Shown: positions 24,301-28,740, counted from the stretch's first letter. The stretch: 34,442 bases of DNA from Phallusia fumigata (GCA_008931825.1 QXVZ01016293.1:1-34442); one strand, 5' to 3'. The notes: generated by a model from the sequence alone, not told the origin. Numbers and translations: made by a program.

Positions 24301-25706
24301 TTTATTATTGTTGCATATTCTTCATTGCGTTTGTGAATAAATTAGTTTGTAATTTCTTGTACAATGCGACTGATAGCGTGAAAATATACCGGAATGGATT
24401 GTATAGTGATAGCGTGAAAATATACCGGAATGGATCGTCGGGCAATATTTATCTAGAAATGTAATGAGCCAATCTTTGAACAGTGATAATGGATTTTATC
24501 GCAATACAAACTTTCTGAACACAGTGGTTTTTAATATTTTTCCTTGTTGATACCCCTTTGAAATACCCAACCAGTTCTAGCCCTTACGACTATTTACCAG
24601 TGGTTAAGGTTACCAGTACACCGGTGAAGTGTATTTTGACTAAGAACAGATTTTTAGATTACATAATAGTTAGAAAATATGATTGTTTTTGCCAGTGGAA
24701 CTGTAAACATGAACTTACTGTCATATTTACATTACTGTTTAAATCAATTTAAATGCTTACACAGACGGACAGCATGATAATAGATGCGGATGAGACCAAC
24801 GTACATCCACGAGTTATAATTCTCACGTCGAGCGAATATGGCCTCGGGGTGGCGCTATGGAGGCTTGCGCTTAAGACAAAAACCGAAGCATCAAAGAAAT
24901 TGTGGATTCGACAACTACAAAAAGCGATTCACATGACAATAAGACCATCGTTGCCAGGTGTGTGTGTTGTTTGAGTGTTATTGTCTTCTCAGGACAAAAA
25001 TGTCGAATATAAGTTAAGTTTTTTGGTTTTTCCTCTGGTGATTTGTTTTATTTGCGGTATGTACGATAAAGATTGGTTATAAAACAACAATGAAATTAGT
25101 TTAAAAAGTTGACTCAGAGTAGTAGTGTTAAACAGGCGGTGGCTGTGTGGTAATTGGCGGGTATTTTTTCCTGTCTCTGTACTTTCATGTTTAATCTGAA
25201 AGACATGCTTTTTTTGTTTCAGCTTAAGAAAATTTTCTCCTAAACCGCAATTGGAACATGATATATATTCTATCGTAGTTTCTGCCATGAACATCGGAAT
25301 GCAATCTGACATATTTTTAGTTCTGTTTTTACACTTCCAGCGTCGCCAAAGTTCACTAACCCCCTCAGTGACGTCACAATCAGGGAGGGCGACGACCTGA
25401 CGCTGTGCTGTTACGTCACAAACAAACCAGAAACCGGATTGGTCTGGAGCAAAGGTTGAACAGAAATAAAAAAGATGTTATTCCCTTTTTTGCTTATCGC
25501 AAACTCCTAAACGTAATGTTACAGGCAACCAAGTTGTCGCGCAAATTGACGGTCACGTGAGCTTAGTGGAGCGAGACGACGGATACTGCGCCTTGCATGT
25601 CCGTCACGTGACTATCGACGATGCCGGTGTGTACCGGTGCATGACGGCCAGCGGCGGTCTTAGCGAGATTTCCACTTGTGCCGAAGTCACTGTGACAAAA
25701 GAGTAA
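201..25706 (+). CDS. OBSCN: Obscurin/UNC-89-like giant sarcomeric protein, 3' part of gene
   Basis: This multi-exon gene runs from an incomplete 5' side to a TAA at 25704-25706. Obscurins link the sarcomere M-band/Z-disc to the sarcoplasmic reticulum and signal through a RhoGEF module (family knowledge). I see about 14 Ig domains, one FN3, an acidic linker, an SH3 remnant, DH, PH and a terminal Ig, in vertebrate obscurin order. Exon phases chain consistently: most Ig boundaries fall at phase-1 introns, and most Ig domains are also split by an internal intron. Most introns are GT-AG and one is GC-AG (9967). The N-terminal part is outside the window, part of the SH3 region is lost in the gap at 18319, and the DH-PH exons occur twice around the gap at 22377. 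No kinase domain is seen, so the visible end resembles the kinase-less obscurin form. The family call is firm; the exact ortholog name is inferred. Confidence 0.87.
917..1731 (+). CDS. Ig domain 2 (two exons)
   Basis: Exons 917-1068 and 1614-1731. The first begins EPVVEVVEKL and carries the C-strand tryptophan (HQWVLNG). The second carries KDSGGIEFVC, the E-F strand region. The internal intron is phase 0 and the exit is phase 1. The B-strand cysteine expected before the tryptophan is replaced (SFQVKL), so the usual disulphide cannot form, although four other cysteines crowd the N-terminal half. The intron 1069-1613 holds a minus-strand tRNA-like fragment near 1255-1300. Confidence 0.78.
1235..1310 (-). 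repeat. tRNA-like SINE fragment
   Basis: On the minus strand the segment reads ttggttcaaaccctgcc, a good match to the RNA polymerase III B box (GGTTCRANNCC). It sits inside a 7-bp inverted repeat (tggtcgt at 1258 region and acgacca at 1280 region). No complete cloverleaf is evident, so a decayed tRNA-derived SINE is more likely than a tRNA gene. Confidence 0.4.
1995..2653 (+). CDS. Ig domain 3 (two exons)
   Basis: Exons 1995-2108 and 2498-2653. The domain is complete: a PPPIKFTKRLNDVT start, B-strand cysteine in IFVCEV, tryptophan in VQWFKDG (split by the phase-1 intron), and F-strand cysteine in SSFKCKSRND. Entry and exit are both phase 1. The intron 2109-2497 carries a hAT-like repeat (2208 onwards). 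The I-set assignment follows from spacing and motifs. Confidence 0.85.
2208..2400 (+). mobile_element. Short hAT-like non-autonomous repeat, copy 1
   Basis: The segment starts near aggccagggatggccaag and contains ttgattgagccgcaatata, then a later cagaagcacaaagaaccg. The same ordered motifs recur at 13527-13810 (gggtggccaaactt, agagccacaatacaag, caaagagccgccgtaac). The opening resembles ends of hAT-type elements (CAGGGGTGGCCAAAC). It is decayed and has no coding capacity. Family assignment is from remembered terminal motifs only. Confidence 0.4.
2882..3524 (+). CDS. Ig domain 4 (two exons)
   Basis: Exons 2882-3026 and 3397-3524, joined at a phase-2 intron. The first half is canonical: LSDVTVIEGE, B-strand cysteine in AIFRCKL, tryptophan in VIWLKNG. 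The second half has the TTADSGEVKL motif, but the usual F-strand Tyr-x-Cys is replaced (VKLVVDCD), so the standard disulphide is probably absent or displaced. Introns 3027-3396 and 3525-3923 hold AT-rich sequence. A hAT-like terminus (actggttcttaactgggg) lies near 3140 in the first. Confidence 0.83.
3924..4978 (+). CDS. Ig domain 5 (two exons)
   Basis: Exons 3924-4048 and 4819-4978, split by a phase-0 intron. The domain is complete: PPVRFTRDLRDQVVD start, B-strand cysteine in VEMICEV, tryptophan in VTWYRND, F-strand cysteine in EARYSCVTEDG. The 770-bp intron between the halves is the longest inside an Ig domain in this part of the gene. It is filled by a MITE with inverted ends (4361-4506) and a copy of a dispersed motif (4650-4712). 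Confidence 0.86.
4361..4506. mobile_element. MITE with ~23-bp terminal inverted repeats
   Basis: The left end (attaaaaaacataactgcca, from 4361) and the right end (ggccagttatgttttttatt, from 4486) are near-perfect reverse complements about 145 bp apart. The interior contains agctgttgtcatcatcagtg. One end of the same element occurs alone at 727-750 (ttattaaaaacataactgcc). It is non-coding, and the superfamily is not determined. Confidence 0.6.
4650..4712 (+). repeat. Dispersed intron motif, diverged copy 1
   Basis: Bases here include gttgataacagcattt, then aaaacgtaaaagatg, then acacaagtactggcttgt. The same ordered motifs occur at 10871-10940 and 19204-19260, always inside obscurin introns. The MITE interior at 4433-4460 and bases near 5021-5045 share the gctgttgtcatcatc part. 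Confidence 0.5.
5110..5505 (+). CDS. Ig domain 6, without its core cysteines
   Basis: Exon 5110-5252 plus the first part of exon 5382-5600. It starts PPLTLVRPLSDVS and has the tryptophan in EGEWLLD. The B-strand position reads EFVVEL and the F-strand position reads ITYRVNK, so both canonical cysteines are missing while the Ig spacing is kept. The internal intron is phase 0. The end of this domain and the start of the next share one exon, so the usual phase-1 boundary intron is absent here. Confidence 0.8.
5506..6390 (+). CDS. Ig domain 7 (three exons)
   Basis: End of exon 5382-5600, exon 5662-5804 and the start of exon 6374-6554. It is canonical: RRLSDVRAREGSDVTFEC, tryptophan in VTWFMDDEEL, F-strand cysteine in EANYSCRYKH, with the G strand (TSAELTVLE) in the following exon after a phase-2 intron. 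The internal intron is only 61 bp (5601-5661). The intron 5805-6373 contains hAT-like terminal sequence near 5907 (cagtatttctcaaac) and otherwise nothing recognised. Confidence 0.85.
6391..7370 (+). CDS. Ig domain 8 (two exons)
   Basis: Exons 6374-6554 (most of it) and 7266-7370. It reads PRIDLIKPLRDFDVYEGD, B-strand cysteine in VLECKL, tryptophan in VSWNQDG, then SSSGSYSLVCLNK for the F strand. The internal intron and the exit at 7370 are both phase 0, unlike the phase-1 exits of the earlier domains. The 711-bp intron 6555-7265 is AT-rich, and I see nothing in it. Confidence 0.83.
7473..8375 (+). CDS. Ig domain 9 (two exons)
   Basis: Exon 7473-7615 and most of exon 8239-8431, phase 0 between them. 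It has LYDVTIQDDQELVLECEF for the B strand, tryptophan in VKWTHEG, and NDSGRYCCVVPNHC for the F strand. The second half is cysteine-rich (four cysteines in about 17 residues). The 623-bp intron contains a hAT-like element (7735-8043). Confidence 0.84.
7735..8043. mobile_element. hAT-like non-autonomous element in intron
   Basis: The left end reads cagatgtgggcaacta and the right end, reverse-complemented, reads tagaactgggcagtgtac; they match at most positions. The interior near the right end has gtatgtggcccgaggggc, a motif typical of hAT-derived repeats. No transposase reading frame is seen and no clear 8-bp target duplication. Confidence 0.45.
8376..8997 (+). CDS. Ig domain 10 (two exons)
   Basis: The tail of exon 8239-8431 joins exon 8781-8997 through a phase-1 intron. 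It reads WKIALVQSLPKSKSFSEG, then FIVKFSTHVQPDEVTWF, with the tryptophan present, and ends VSVTCRNVAAR with the F-strand cysteine. The B-strand cysteine is replaced (FIVKFS). The exon ends in phase 2. Introns 8432-8780 and 8998-9717 are AT-rich. The second holds hAT-like sequence around 9430-9500 (gtgcttcttaaccttttcc). Confidence 0.78.
9718..10515 (+). CDS. Fibronectin type III domain (two exons)
   Basis: Exon 9718-9966 and the start of exon 10454-10601. It opens PPSPQCIGVTQDGLHVKLAW, has the tryptophan motif (LAWKEPRDLGG), VIDYVIQVKAV for the C strand, and LTAGITYWCRVAAITEHG across the splice junction, the FN3 F-strand signature (L-x-x-G-x-x-Y-x-x-R-V-x-A). The junction frame demands a GC donor at 9967-9968 (tattg|gcaagt); the GT four bases downstream would break the frame. 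A single FN3 upstream of Ig-rich and RhoGEF sections agrees with obscurin. The intron 9967-10453 shows nothing else. Confidence 0.85.
10516..11905 (+). CDS. Ig domain 11 (three exons)
   Basis: Rest of exon 10454-10601, exon 11283-11431 and the start of exon 11867-12047. It shows LEDLVVEEGESLEMWCE, tryptophan in VEAVWTRDD, and DESGVYKCNVGN across the phase-2 junction. The donor at 10602 (gag|gtgatg) keeps the frame. The intron 10602-11282 is filled by a hAT-like MITE (10660-10994) and the intron 11432-11866 is AT-rich with nothing seen. Confidence 0.83.
10660..10994. mobile_element. hAT-like MITE, ~335 bp
   Basis: The left terminus is cagtggtccacaacc (10660). The right terminus, reverse-complemented, is cagtggttcacaacc (ending 10994), a 14/15 match typical of hAT-type terminal inverted repeats. 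The flanking 8-mers (ccactttt and ctctaggg) do not match, so target duplication is not supported. A dispersed motif copy (10871-10940) lies inside. Confidence 0.6.
10871..10940 (+). repeat. Dispersed intron motif, copy 2
   Basis: Contains ctgatgatgataacagcg, then gtcgaaacgtagaaaatg, then acacaagtactggcttgt. It shares gtcgaaacgtagaaaatg exactly with the copy at 19204-19260 and the last block exactly with 4650-4712. It is nested in the 10660-10994 element. Confidence 0.55.
11906..12545 (+). CDS. Ig domain 12 (two exons)
   Basis: Most of exon 11867-12047 and the start of exon 12401-13368. It is canonical: LPIVFLRQLNDVIIVQG, B-strand cysteine in LELTCAL, tryptophan in VKWLKDG, F strand RTDEGTYTCQAVDYNG, then a G strand ending IHVV. 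The internal intron (12048-12400) is phase 0 and AT-rich, with nothing recognised. This is the last Ig before the acidic linker and shares its exon with it. Confidence 0.86.
12546..13368 (+). CDS. Acidic Asp/Glu/Ser-rich linker, exon part 1
   Basis: This is the remainder of the 968-bp exon 12401-13368, which ends in phase 2 at a gtaagt donor. About 274 residues are dominated by Glu, Asp and Ser, with short imperfect repeats (FESDSFESDSLDEE, EETSSSS-like runs). No globular domain is recognised, and it is probably disordered. Vertebrate obscurin also has non-modular stretches among its C-terminal domains, but I cannot align this one by eye. The 800-bp intron after it holds a hAT-like repeat (13527-13810). 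Confidence 0.8.
13527..13810 (+). mobile_element. Short hAT-like non-autonomous repeat, copy 2
   Basis: The order of motifs matches 2208-2400: gggtggccaaactt, then agagccacaatacaag, then caaagagccgccgtaac. It sits in the intron 13369-14167, is non-coding and diverged. The rest of that intron shows nothing further. Confidence 0.4.
14168..14314 (+). CDS. Linker exon with basic cluster KKRKRMS
   Basis: A small exon, phase 2 to phase 2, between tttccag and gtatgt. It encodes about 49 residues: SEQSKDDDKKRKRMSVVSVF, then Asp/Glu/Thr-rich sequence. The basic run followed by Ser resembles a basophilic kinase site (K-R-x-S) or a nuclear-localisation-like cluster; both are inference from pattern only. 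The reading frame fits between the two neighbouring acidic exons. Confidence 0.72.
14533..14575. repeat. Hairpin-forming inverted repeat in intron
   Basis: The left arm aaaggaggcccgc (14533-14545) and the right arm gcgggccaccttt (14563-14575) pair at 12 of 13 positions around a 17-base loop. The flanking tctcc/ggaga extends the pairing with a small bulge. It lies in the intron 14315-14730 and may be a miniature element; function unknown. Confidence 0.5.
14731..15611 (+). CDS. Linker, large exon of ~293 residues
   Basis: Acceptor cattttacag at 14721-14730 (phase 2), donor gtgtgt at 15612 (phase 1). The product is Ser/Glu/Asp-rich, with a Gly-Ser patch (SPPGSGGGSQG) and a less acidic part near the end (VVDAKTGETVTMSSKKMEII). 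A continuing reading frame would reach a stop at 15641-15643, which could end an alternative transcript if the donor were skipped. No known domain is recognised. The intron 15612-16100 shows nothing. Confidence 0.75.
16101..17057 (+). CDS. Linker exons (44 bp and 152 bp)
   Basis: Exons 16101-16144 (VFKTEIVPTTTSEEQ) and 16906-17057 (VLVFESVTTVTSYDDIIESC onward, ending acidic). Phases chain 1 to 0 to 2. The 44-bp exon is very short and supported only by good splice sites (tgttcacag, gtgatt) and frame, so it is less certain. The 761-bp intron between them contains a B-box-like ggttcgaatcc at 16247-16257 and no other feature. Confidence 0.6.
16225..16270 (+). repeat. B-box-like tRNA-derived fragment
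   Basis: The sequence aaggttcgaatccaaattt contains an exact match to the polymerase III B box. No matching A box or cloverleaf was found nearby, so this is at most a SINE remnant. Confidence 0.25.
17286..18109 (+). CDS. Ig domain 13 (three exons)
   Basis: Exons 17286-17401, 17620-17722 and 17932-18109. It shows PGFKEGLHNQQVYVGSTVYL, B-strand cysteine in YLQCIVV, tryptophan in PTVIWSKEG, and LLDSGLYSCQASNSYGQS for the F-G region. It is closer to the general I-set pattern of titin and myosin light-chain kinase families than the earlier domains. I chose the acceptor at 17284-17285 (tttcttttaaag) because it has a pyrimidine tract and keeps the frame with the phase-2 donor at 17058. The exon runs on into acidic sequence after the domain. 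Confidence 0.87.
18166..18318 (+). CDS. Linker exon cut by an assembly gap
   Basis: Acceptor tgcttgtag; phase 0. It encodes about 51 residues (RSDDVMSGDVTPTRELGD onward) ending at PHVWKLDETK, directly before the N at 18319. The donor is not visible, so the exon end and probably at least one following exon are missing. The next recognisable exon (18866) needs a phase-2 partner. Confidence 0.65.
18319..18319. other. Assembly gap (single N) inside obscurin
   Basis: The N interrupts the exon above. Sequence 18320-18865 after it contains no reading frame resembling the missing SH3 body, only AT-rich DNA with a possible miniature element near 18436-18470 (gggatgggccgagc). Confidence 0.9.
18866..19105 (+). 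CDS. C-terminal end of a probable SH3 domain, then linker to DH
   Basis: Acceptor tttttttcag, phase 2; donor at 19106, phase 2. It begins MGFVDPAFLAP, which resembles the last strand of SH3 domains (G-x-V-P-x-x-Y-L) with Asp for the usual Pro. A 60-residue linker follows, rich in Pro and Ser, then acidic (PSPAPPRVVEESLPSSSR). Vertebrate obscurin has SH3 directly before DH, which supports the reading. The body of the SH3 is not in the assembled sequence. Confidence 0.6.
19204..19260 (+). repeat. Dispersed intron motif, copy 3
   Basis: Contains gctgttgtcatcatcag followed by gtcgaaacgtagaaaatg and caaaagtactt. It is a partial copy of the element at 10871-10940, in the intron 19106-19457. Confidence 0.5.
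19458..21391 (+). CDS. RhoGEF (DH) domain, first copy of the exons
   Basis: Exons 19458-19619, 20054-20138, 20776-20946 and 21157-21391. Dbl-homology domains exchange GDP for GTP on Rho-family GTPases. Visible hallmarks are an N-terminal helix (NHVVNLMQEEKFFITCLRKA), LFGDLEGLEHFHTT matching the conserved LF-x-N-x-x-x-I-x-x-FH motif, a middle helix LASIQTQPHLLPHIFL, and a C-terminal helix IVRPIRDAVLLLSDIPNKAR. The conserved PVQRIPRY-type segment is poorly preserved (TEIPQTILQHLVLYQYY), so catalytic activity is uncertain. The acceptor of the fourth exon (gcaaag at 21151-21156) lacks a pyrimidine tract but is the only one nearby that keeps phase. Exons 2-4 are repeated at 22601-23707. Confidence 0.82.
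20391..20600 (-). pseudogene. Antisense cysteine-rich, LDL-receptor class A-like coding fragment
   Basis: On the minus strand, 20391-20525 reads as an open stretch of about 45 residues with nine cysteines. It includes RCWQCNGINDCGVGCNEGNC and then ACRTRKFECASVGTKLC. The first part resembles the end of an LDLa module (C-D-G-x-x-D-C-x-D-G-S-D-E-x-x-C, with Cys in place of Ser and Asn for Asp), and the second resembles the start of the next. An AG follows ctctttaaaa just upstream, so it may be a displaced exon. It sits inside a DH intron, and copy B has only a ~20-bp equivalent, so it is an insertion/deletion difference. The residue pattern is seen; LDLa identity is inference. Confidence 0.5.
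21961..22118 (+). CDS. PH domain N-terminal half, copy A
   Basis: This exon is phase 1 to phase 0 and encodes KSGHWRFRRVFLFENCLVIA, which matches the obscurin PH strand order (H-x-R-x-VFLF-x-N-x-LVI-x-K). It is nearly identical to the exon at 24021-24178, differing by two silent bases. Its true downstream partner is the exon at 24765. The intron 21392-21960 is AT-rich with nothing seen. Confidence 0.8.
22378..24468 (+). repeat. DH-PH segment, copy B (likely allele 2)
   Basis: Homologous to 19822-22376. It begins right after the N at a position equivalent to the start of copy A and continues into unique sequence (ccaatctttgaacag). Near its end a 30-40 bp piece (atagcgtgaaaatatacc) is tandemly doubled at 24374 and 24408. 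Exons differ from copy A at about 12 of 649 bases that I counted by eye. Confidence 0.9.
22601..24178 (+). CDS. DH exons 2-4 and PH exon 1, copy B
   Basis: Exons 22601-22685, 23129-23299, 23473-23707 and 24021-24178 have the same lengths and phases as copy A (85, 171, 235 and 158 bp). Only two of the differences change residues: RIRRQ to RNRRQ at the start of the fourth DH exon, and PQTIVRP to PQAIVRP. This copy joins in frame to the downstream PH exon 24765-24957 and, through 19619, to the first DH exon. A consistent transcript therefore uses either copy A or copy B, not both: the phase-0 end at 22118 cannot join the phase-2 start at 22601. Confidence 0.82.
24765..24957 (+). CDS. PH domain C-terminal half
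   Basis: Phase 0 to phase 1. It encodes VIILTSSEYGLGVALWRLAL and then the closing alpha helix KTKTEASKKLWIRQLQKAI with its invariant tryptophan (LW), the signature of PH domains following DH. PH domains bind phosphoinositides or assist the RhoGEF. The preceding intron (24179-24764) has a hAT-like relic (gatacccctttgaaatacc near 24551) and the following one (24958-25340) nothing. Confidence 0.88.
25341..25706 (+). CDS. Terminal Ig domain 14 and stop codon
   Basis: Exons 25341-25454 and 25525-25706, phase 1 at entry and between halves, internal intron only 70 bp. It is complete: FTNPLSDVTIREGDDLTLCC, tryptophan in GLVWSKGNQ, DDAGVYRCMTASGG for the F strand, ending AEVTVTKE then TAA. An Ig directly after PH fits obscurin, where one or two Igs follow PH before the shorter isoform ends. 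The stop overlaps a possible donor (aaaga|gtaaat), which could allow a longer isoform. Confidence 0.9.
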
Positions 25707-27814
25707 ATTTCGAAGAAATGGGGATTTACCACGTGGTGATGCACCTACTGCCGATCATTCATAAGTTGAGAGCCGAAGTGGTGTTCTGGGTTCGCACCGC
25801 AACTGAATTTGTTGCACGATGAAAATTTAGTTGTGTCATAAACAACAACAAAATATTGCGATTGTTGGTGTTGTCAAAGCATGTATGCGTGTAATTTCGC
25901 GGAAAACGTGTTGAAAAAAATCTACGAACAGCATTGGTTGCTTTTTTTAGAGTGTAAGTTTTGATATTGAAGGTTCACTTCGGACTGGTGCTCCATGTAA
26001 AAACCTATTTAGGCTGTTTTGTCATTCAGACAAACTTGCACAACGTAATGACAAACATACGCATTTAAAACAACACATTAGTTAACCTGCAATCGAAAAC
26101 CGGACACTTTTACACAAATTTGTAAAAACACCAAGGTTATGCTGGGTTTTATGCTTTGGGGGTCAAAAATTCGTGTTTGCCGAAATATCCCAGTTTATAA
26201 ACACATGGGCCTCCTACCGACCCTCCAAACTGATTTAAACCGGAATCGGAGACATAAAATTTTCACCCTATTTTCTTTAAATTTATCGAAAAAAAAGTTT
26301 TAAAAATAGCAAGTGCTCTTGATGTTGTTCAAGTTGCTTAACGAGCTTTAAGAATGGGAATAAAATTCTGACCTTACTGAGGGCTTTCACTTAAGTCTTT
26401 AATTATAAATAAGCTTTCGGACTTTTTGTTTCAATTTTAGATTTCTACTGCCAATGGTGCAAATCAGAGTTGGATCAATTACATGATCTTAGTTAAATTA
26501 TAATTATTCTGTCATTAAAAAAATGAATTACAATTATTCTGAGACTCATAAACTCATTTCTAACGCGAGTTTGTTCCCACGTTTTGGTCGAGTAAGAAGT
26601 TCAAATTTCTTCAAATTTTTACACATGATAGATAGGTATCTGAAGTTGTGCACTGACAACTTTTTAACCGATAAAGAGGAATTCGAGTCTATGAAAATTT
26701 ACATCAGACAACTTTTACTCATTTAAGCTGTGTTCTACAGACAATTGAATAAAACCAGCATATATGACAAGAACAGTAACAAACCACTATGTATGGTGTG
26801 CCATAGCAAATGACAATTGTCATGGTACAGATGACAGTTGTCGGTGCCAGTAGAAACCAGGAGACAGACAACTGGATTTAATGTAACAGCAAGTTAACAA
26901 ACAGTTTTAATATTGGGTGCAAAGCCCTCCATGCAAATGACTTTCGTCCTGATTAATTATAGATAAGGATTAAATATTTGCTGTGTTAAATGCAAACTTC
27001 AGTCAGTCTGTGTAGTCATTTATAAGTTGTATAGTTGGGTGTTACCGTCACAGCAAAGGGTTGTGGACACTTTGAGTTCAGAAGGAATAATGTAGAACAT
27101 AAATCAGAACACGTTTTCATTACAGATGTACTTTAGACAAGCAGAGCAACTTTCCGAGGTAATGCTTACGGTTTACAAGTTTTGTTGATATTGTACCAGT
27201 GATGCTGTGCTATAAATTGCACTTGAGGTGGTTTGTGACAAAGCGCGAAATGCTCTGCAACATATGGATGCGGGCAAAAGGTGAGATATCTGTGGTTCTA
27301 ATAACTTATGCTTCAACAGCATGTTTTGCATTTTGCAAAAGGTGAATTATGCTAAGGATATTAATGTGACTGTTACTGATTTAAAGTTTGGTGTTAATAG
27401 TTTGCTAAATTGGTTCTGTGTTGTTTTGTGGTGAGCAAATTGATGTGCCTCATTACTGCAGATTTTCTAAAGATCCAATCAACTCATATTACTAAAACCT
27501 TAACCACAAGTATTTTCCATTATTGTTCAGGCCTTGCAACTTTTCTGACGCTTGTACTTGCTGACAATTAGAGCTACTTGACAAGGTTTTTAGCAATTAT
27601 ATTCATCCTACNAGGTTTTTAGCAATTATATTTATCCTACATCACCATACAAGCCAAGCGAGGAACGTTACAAAATATAACATAAAAACACTTTTTGCTT
27701 TATACTCGATATATACTCGGAAACATTCGGGTTCGAACTCTAACAACAAAGATTAGTAGCCTCTGGGTGAGTTGTCCAAGGCGTTTGTCACAAACACTAA
27801 TGTCGTTTTTTCAG
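25707..27814 (+). other. 3' flank of obscurin and intergenic AT-rich DNA
   Basis: No convincing exon on either strand. A candidate polyadenylation signal aataaa lies at 26359-26364. A 67-codon open stretch at 26523-26726 has no domain features. Small possible exons near 27126-27158 and 27192-27278 have acceptor/donor-like edges, but no recognisable product. The single N at 27612 is flanked by a 28-bp near-repeat (aggtttttagcaattatatt). Confidence 0.6.
27612..27612. other. Assembly gap with 28-bp overlapping ends
   Basis: 27584-27611 and 27613-27640 are the same 28-mer with one base difference (attcatcc versus tttatcc). This is what two overlapping contig ends would give if they were scaffolded without merging. 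Confidence 0.8.
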
Positions 27815-28026
27815 TCGACTGTGTTGTTTCTGGATGGGGAGAAAGCGGCGTTTGTGAACTCGGCTGCAACGCAACCTCTGCCTCGACTCGGATGGGAAGC
27901 GTTGGACCAGAGTTGGCTGCGAAGGAAAGTCGTTTCCAGATGAACAGAAATGTGACAGTTTCTGTTTAAACGACGAAATATTCGTTCATGCCGATGTCAA
28001 TGCAAGAATATGTAGTTTGTTGCAAG
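27815..28026 (+). CDS. Thrombospondin type-1 repeat exon, frame-split
   Basis: Acceptor cgttttttcag, donor gtatga. The first part reads VDCVVSGWGESGVCELGCNA, a TSP1 start (C-V-V-S-x-W-x-x-x-x-x-C-x-x-x-C). The expected ending is in another frame: GKRWTRVGCEGKSFPDEQKC then DSFC. A complete TSP1 exon is usually symmetric (phase 1-1), but this one is 212 bp, not a multiple of three. That implies a 1-base loss or 2-base gain near 27885-27895, either an assembly error or a true lesion. TSP1 repeats act in secreted or cell-surface proteins. The protein itself is not identified. Confidence 0.6.
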
Positions 28027-28380
28027 GTATGACATTGTAACATTTTGTTACAAACGAATATGTTTCCTGCATGTTACTGAGCTTTCGTTGCCAAATTTAT
28101 TTAAATGACTTGGTAGCTAATATTAAATGTACTAGGTTATTACAACCTCTGAGCTTCGAACTCATTCAATTTTGTCTTTGCATCTGTGCACAAAACAAAT
28201 AATTTGTTTGATTAATAAAATATTTTTCCAAATATTAAACTATTTTTGTGGTTAGGAATAGGTCAACAAAACAGTTGATCGGAGACTTTAATACATGATC
28301 AAAATGGAAATGGCGGCCTATAACTTTTTTGTTTAAAAACATGTGTCGTCTCAGCAATCTAAAAGACCTCCTCCAGCTTC
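28027..28380 (+). other. AT-rich spacer
   Basis: No reading frame, repeat or site recognised on either strand. Confidence 0.6.
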
Positions 28381-28740
28381 CGGCAAGTACCGTGTGTCAC
28401 AAGCACCAATCAGATTACACCACGTCACATCATAGGACCGCCAAGAATTTGAGCGCCTTGCCTCCCGCAACTAATCAACACGCTCCACATGCAGCTCATT
28501 AATTGGTGCAATCAAGTCAGCCATTGGACGGATGAAGAGCGTCCCTGTGACGTTTTAAAAGCCGGCGTCCTGATTGGTTGAAAAAAGGAAAAAATGAATC
28601 CAATCCATGCTGCTGCGTTGGCGTTGGCGTGGCGTGGCGGTGGTGTGTCATTGTCATTCTTCTTTNGTGGCTTCTGATCAATGCTGTGATACCATCCACT
28701 GATTGCTCGACCGCCGCCCGAACATTTAAACTGAAGAAAC
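28381..28740. promoter_or_regulatory. CCAAT-box-rich, GC-richer island (tentative)
   Basis: Within about 200 bp there are CCAAT or inverted CCAAT motifs near 28405 (accaatcag), 28501 (aattggtg), 28524 (ccattgg) and 28571 (gattggttg), a TATA-like ttttaaaag at 28553, and a tgacg half-site. A GGCGT-type simple repeat lies at 28617-28650. The stretch is clearly GC-richer than its surroundings. Promoter function is inference and direction is unknown. Confidence 0.25.
28666..28666. other. Assembly gap (single N)
   Basis: It lies next to a GC-rich simple repeat (gcgttggcgtggcgtggcgg), which may have caused the break. No overlap between the flanks was noticed. Confidence 0.8.

Noticed and set aside
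19822-24468. Genuine tandem duplication of RhoGEF exons giving a two-DH protein or mutually exclusive exons
   Set aside because: The copies meet at an N, the phases do not allow both to be used, and the repeated block starts and ends without respect to the domain. Allelic contigs explain it more simply.
1928-25376. TGACGTCA sites as a cluster of CREB-binding enhancers
   Set aside because: Nearly all are inside exons in the frame encoding Asp-Val, so coding preference is the first explanation. Reported as an oddity instead.
26523-26726. Small gene of 67 codons
   Set aside because: Low-complexity, AT-rich, no domain and no nearby promoter or splice evidence.
25707-27814. Obscurin kinase exons downstream of the stop
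   Set aside because: No glycine loop, HRD or DFG motif was seen on the plus strand in any frame that I could follow.
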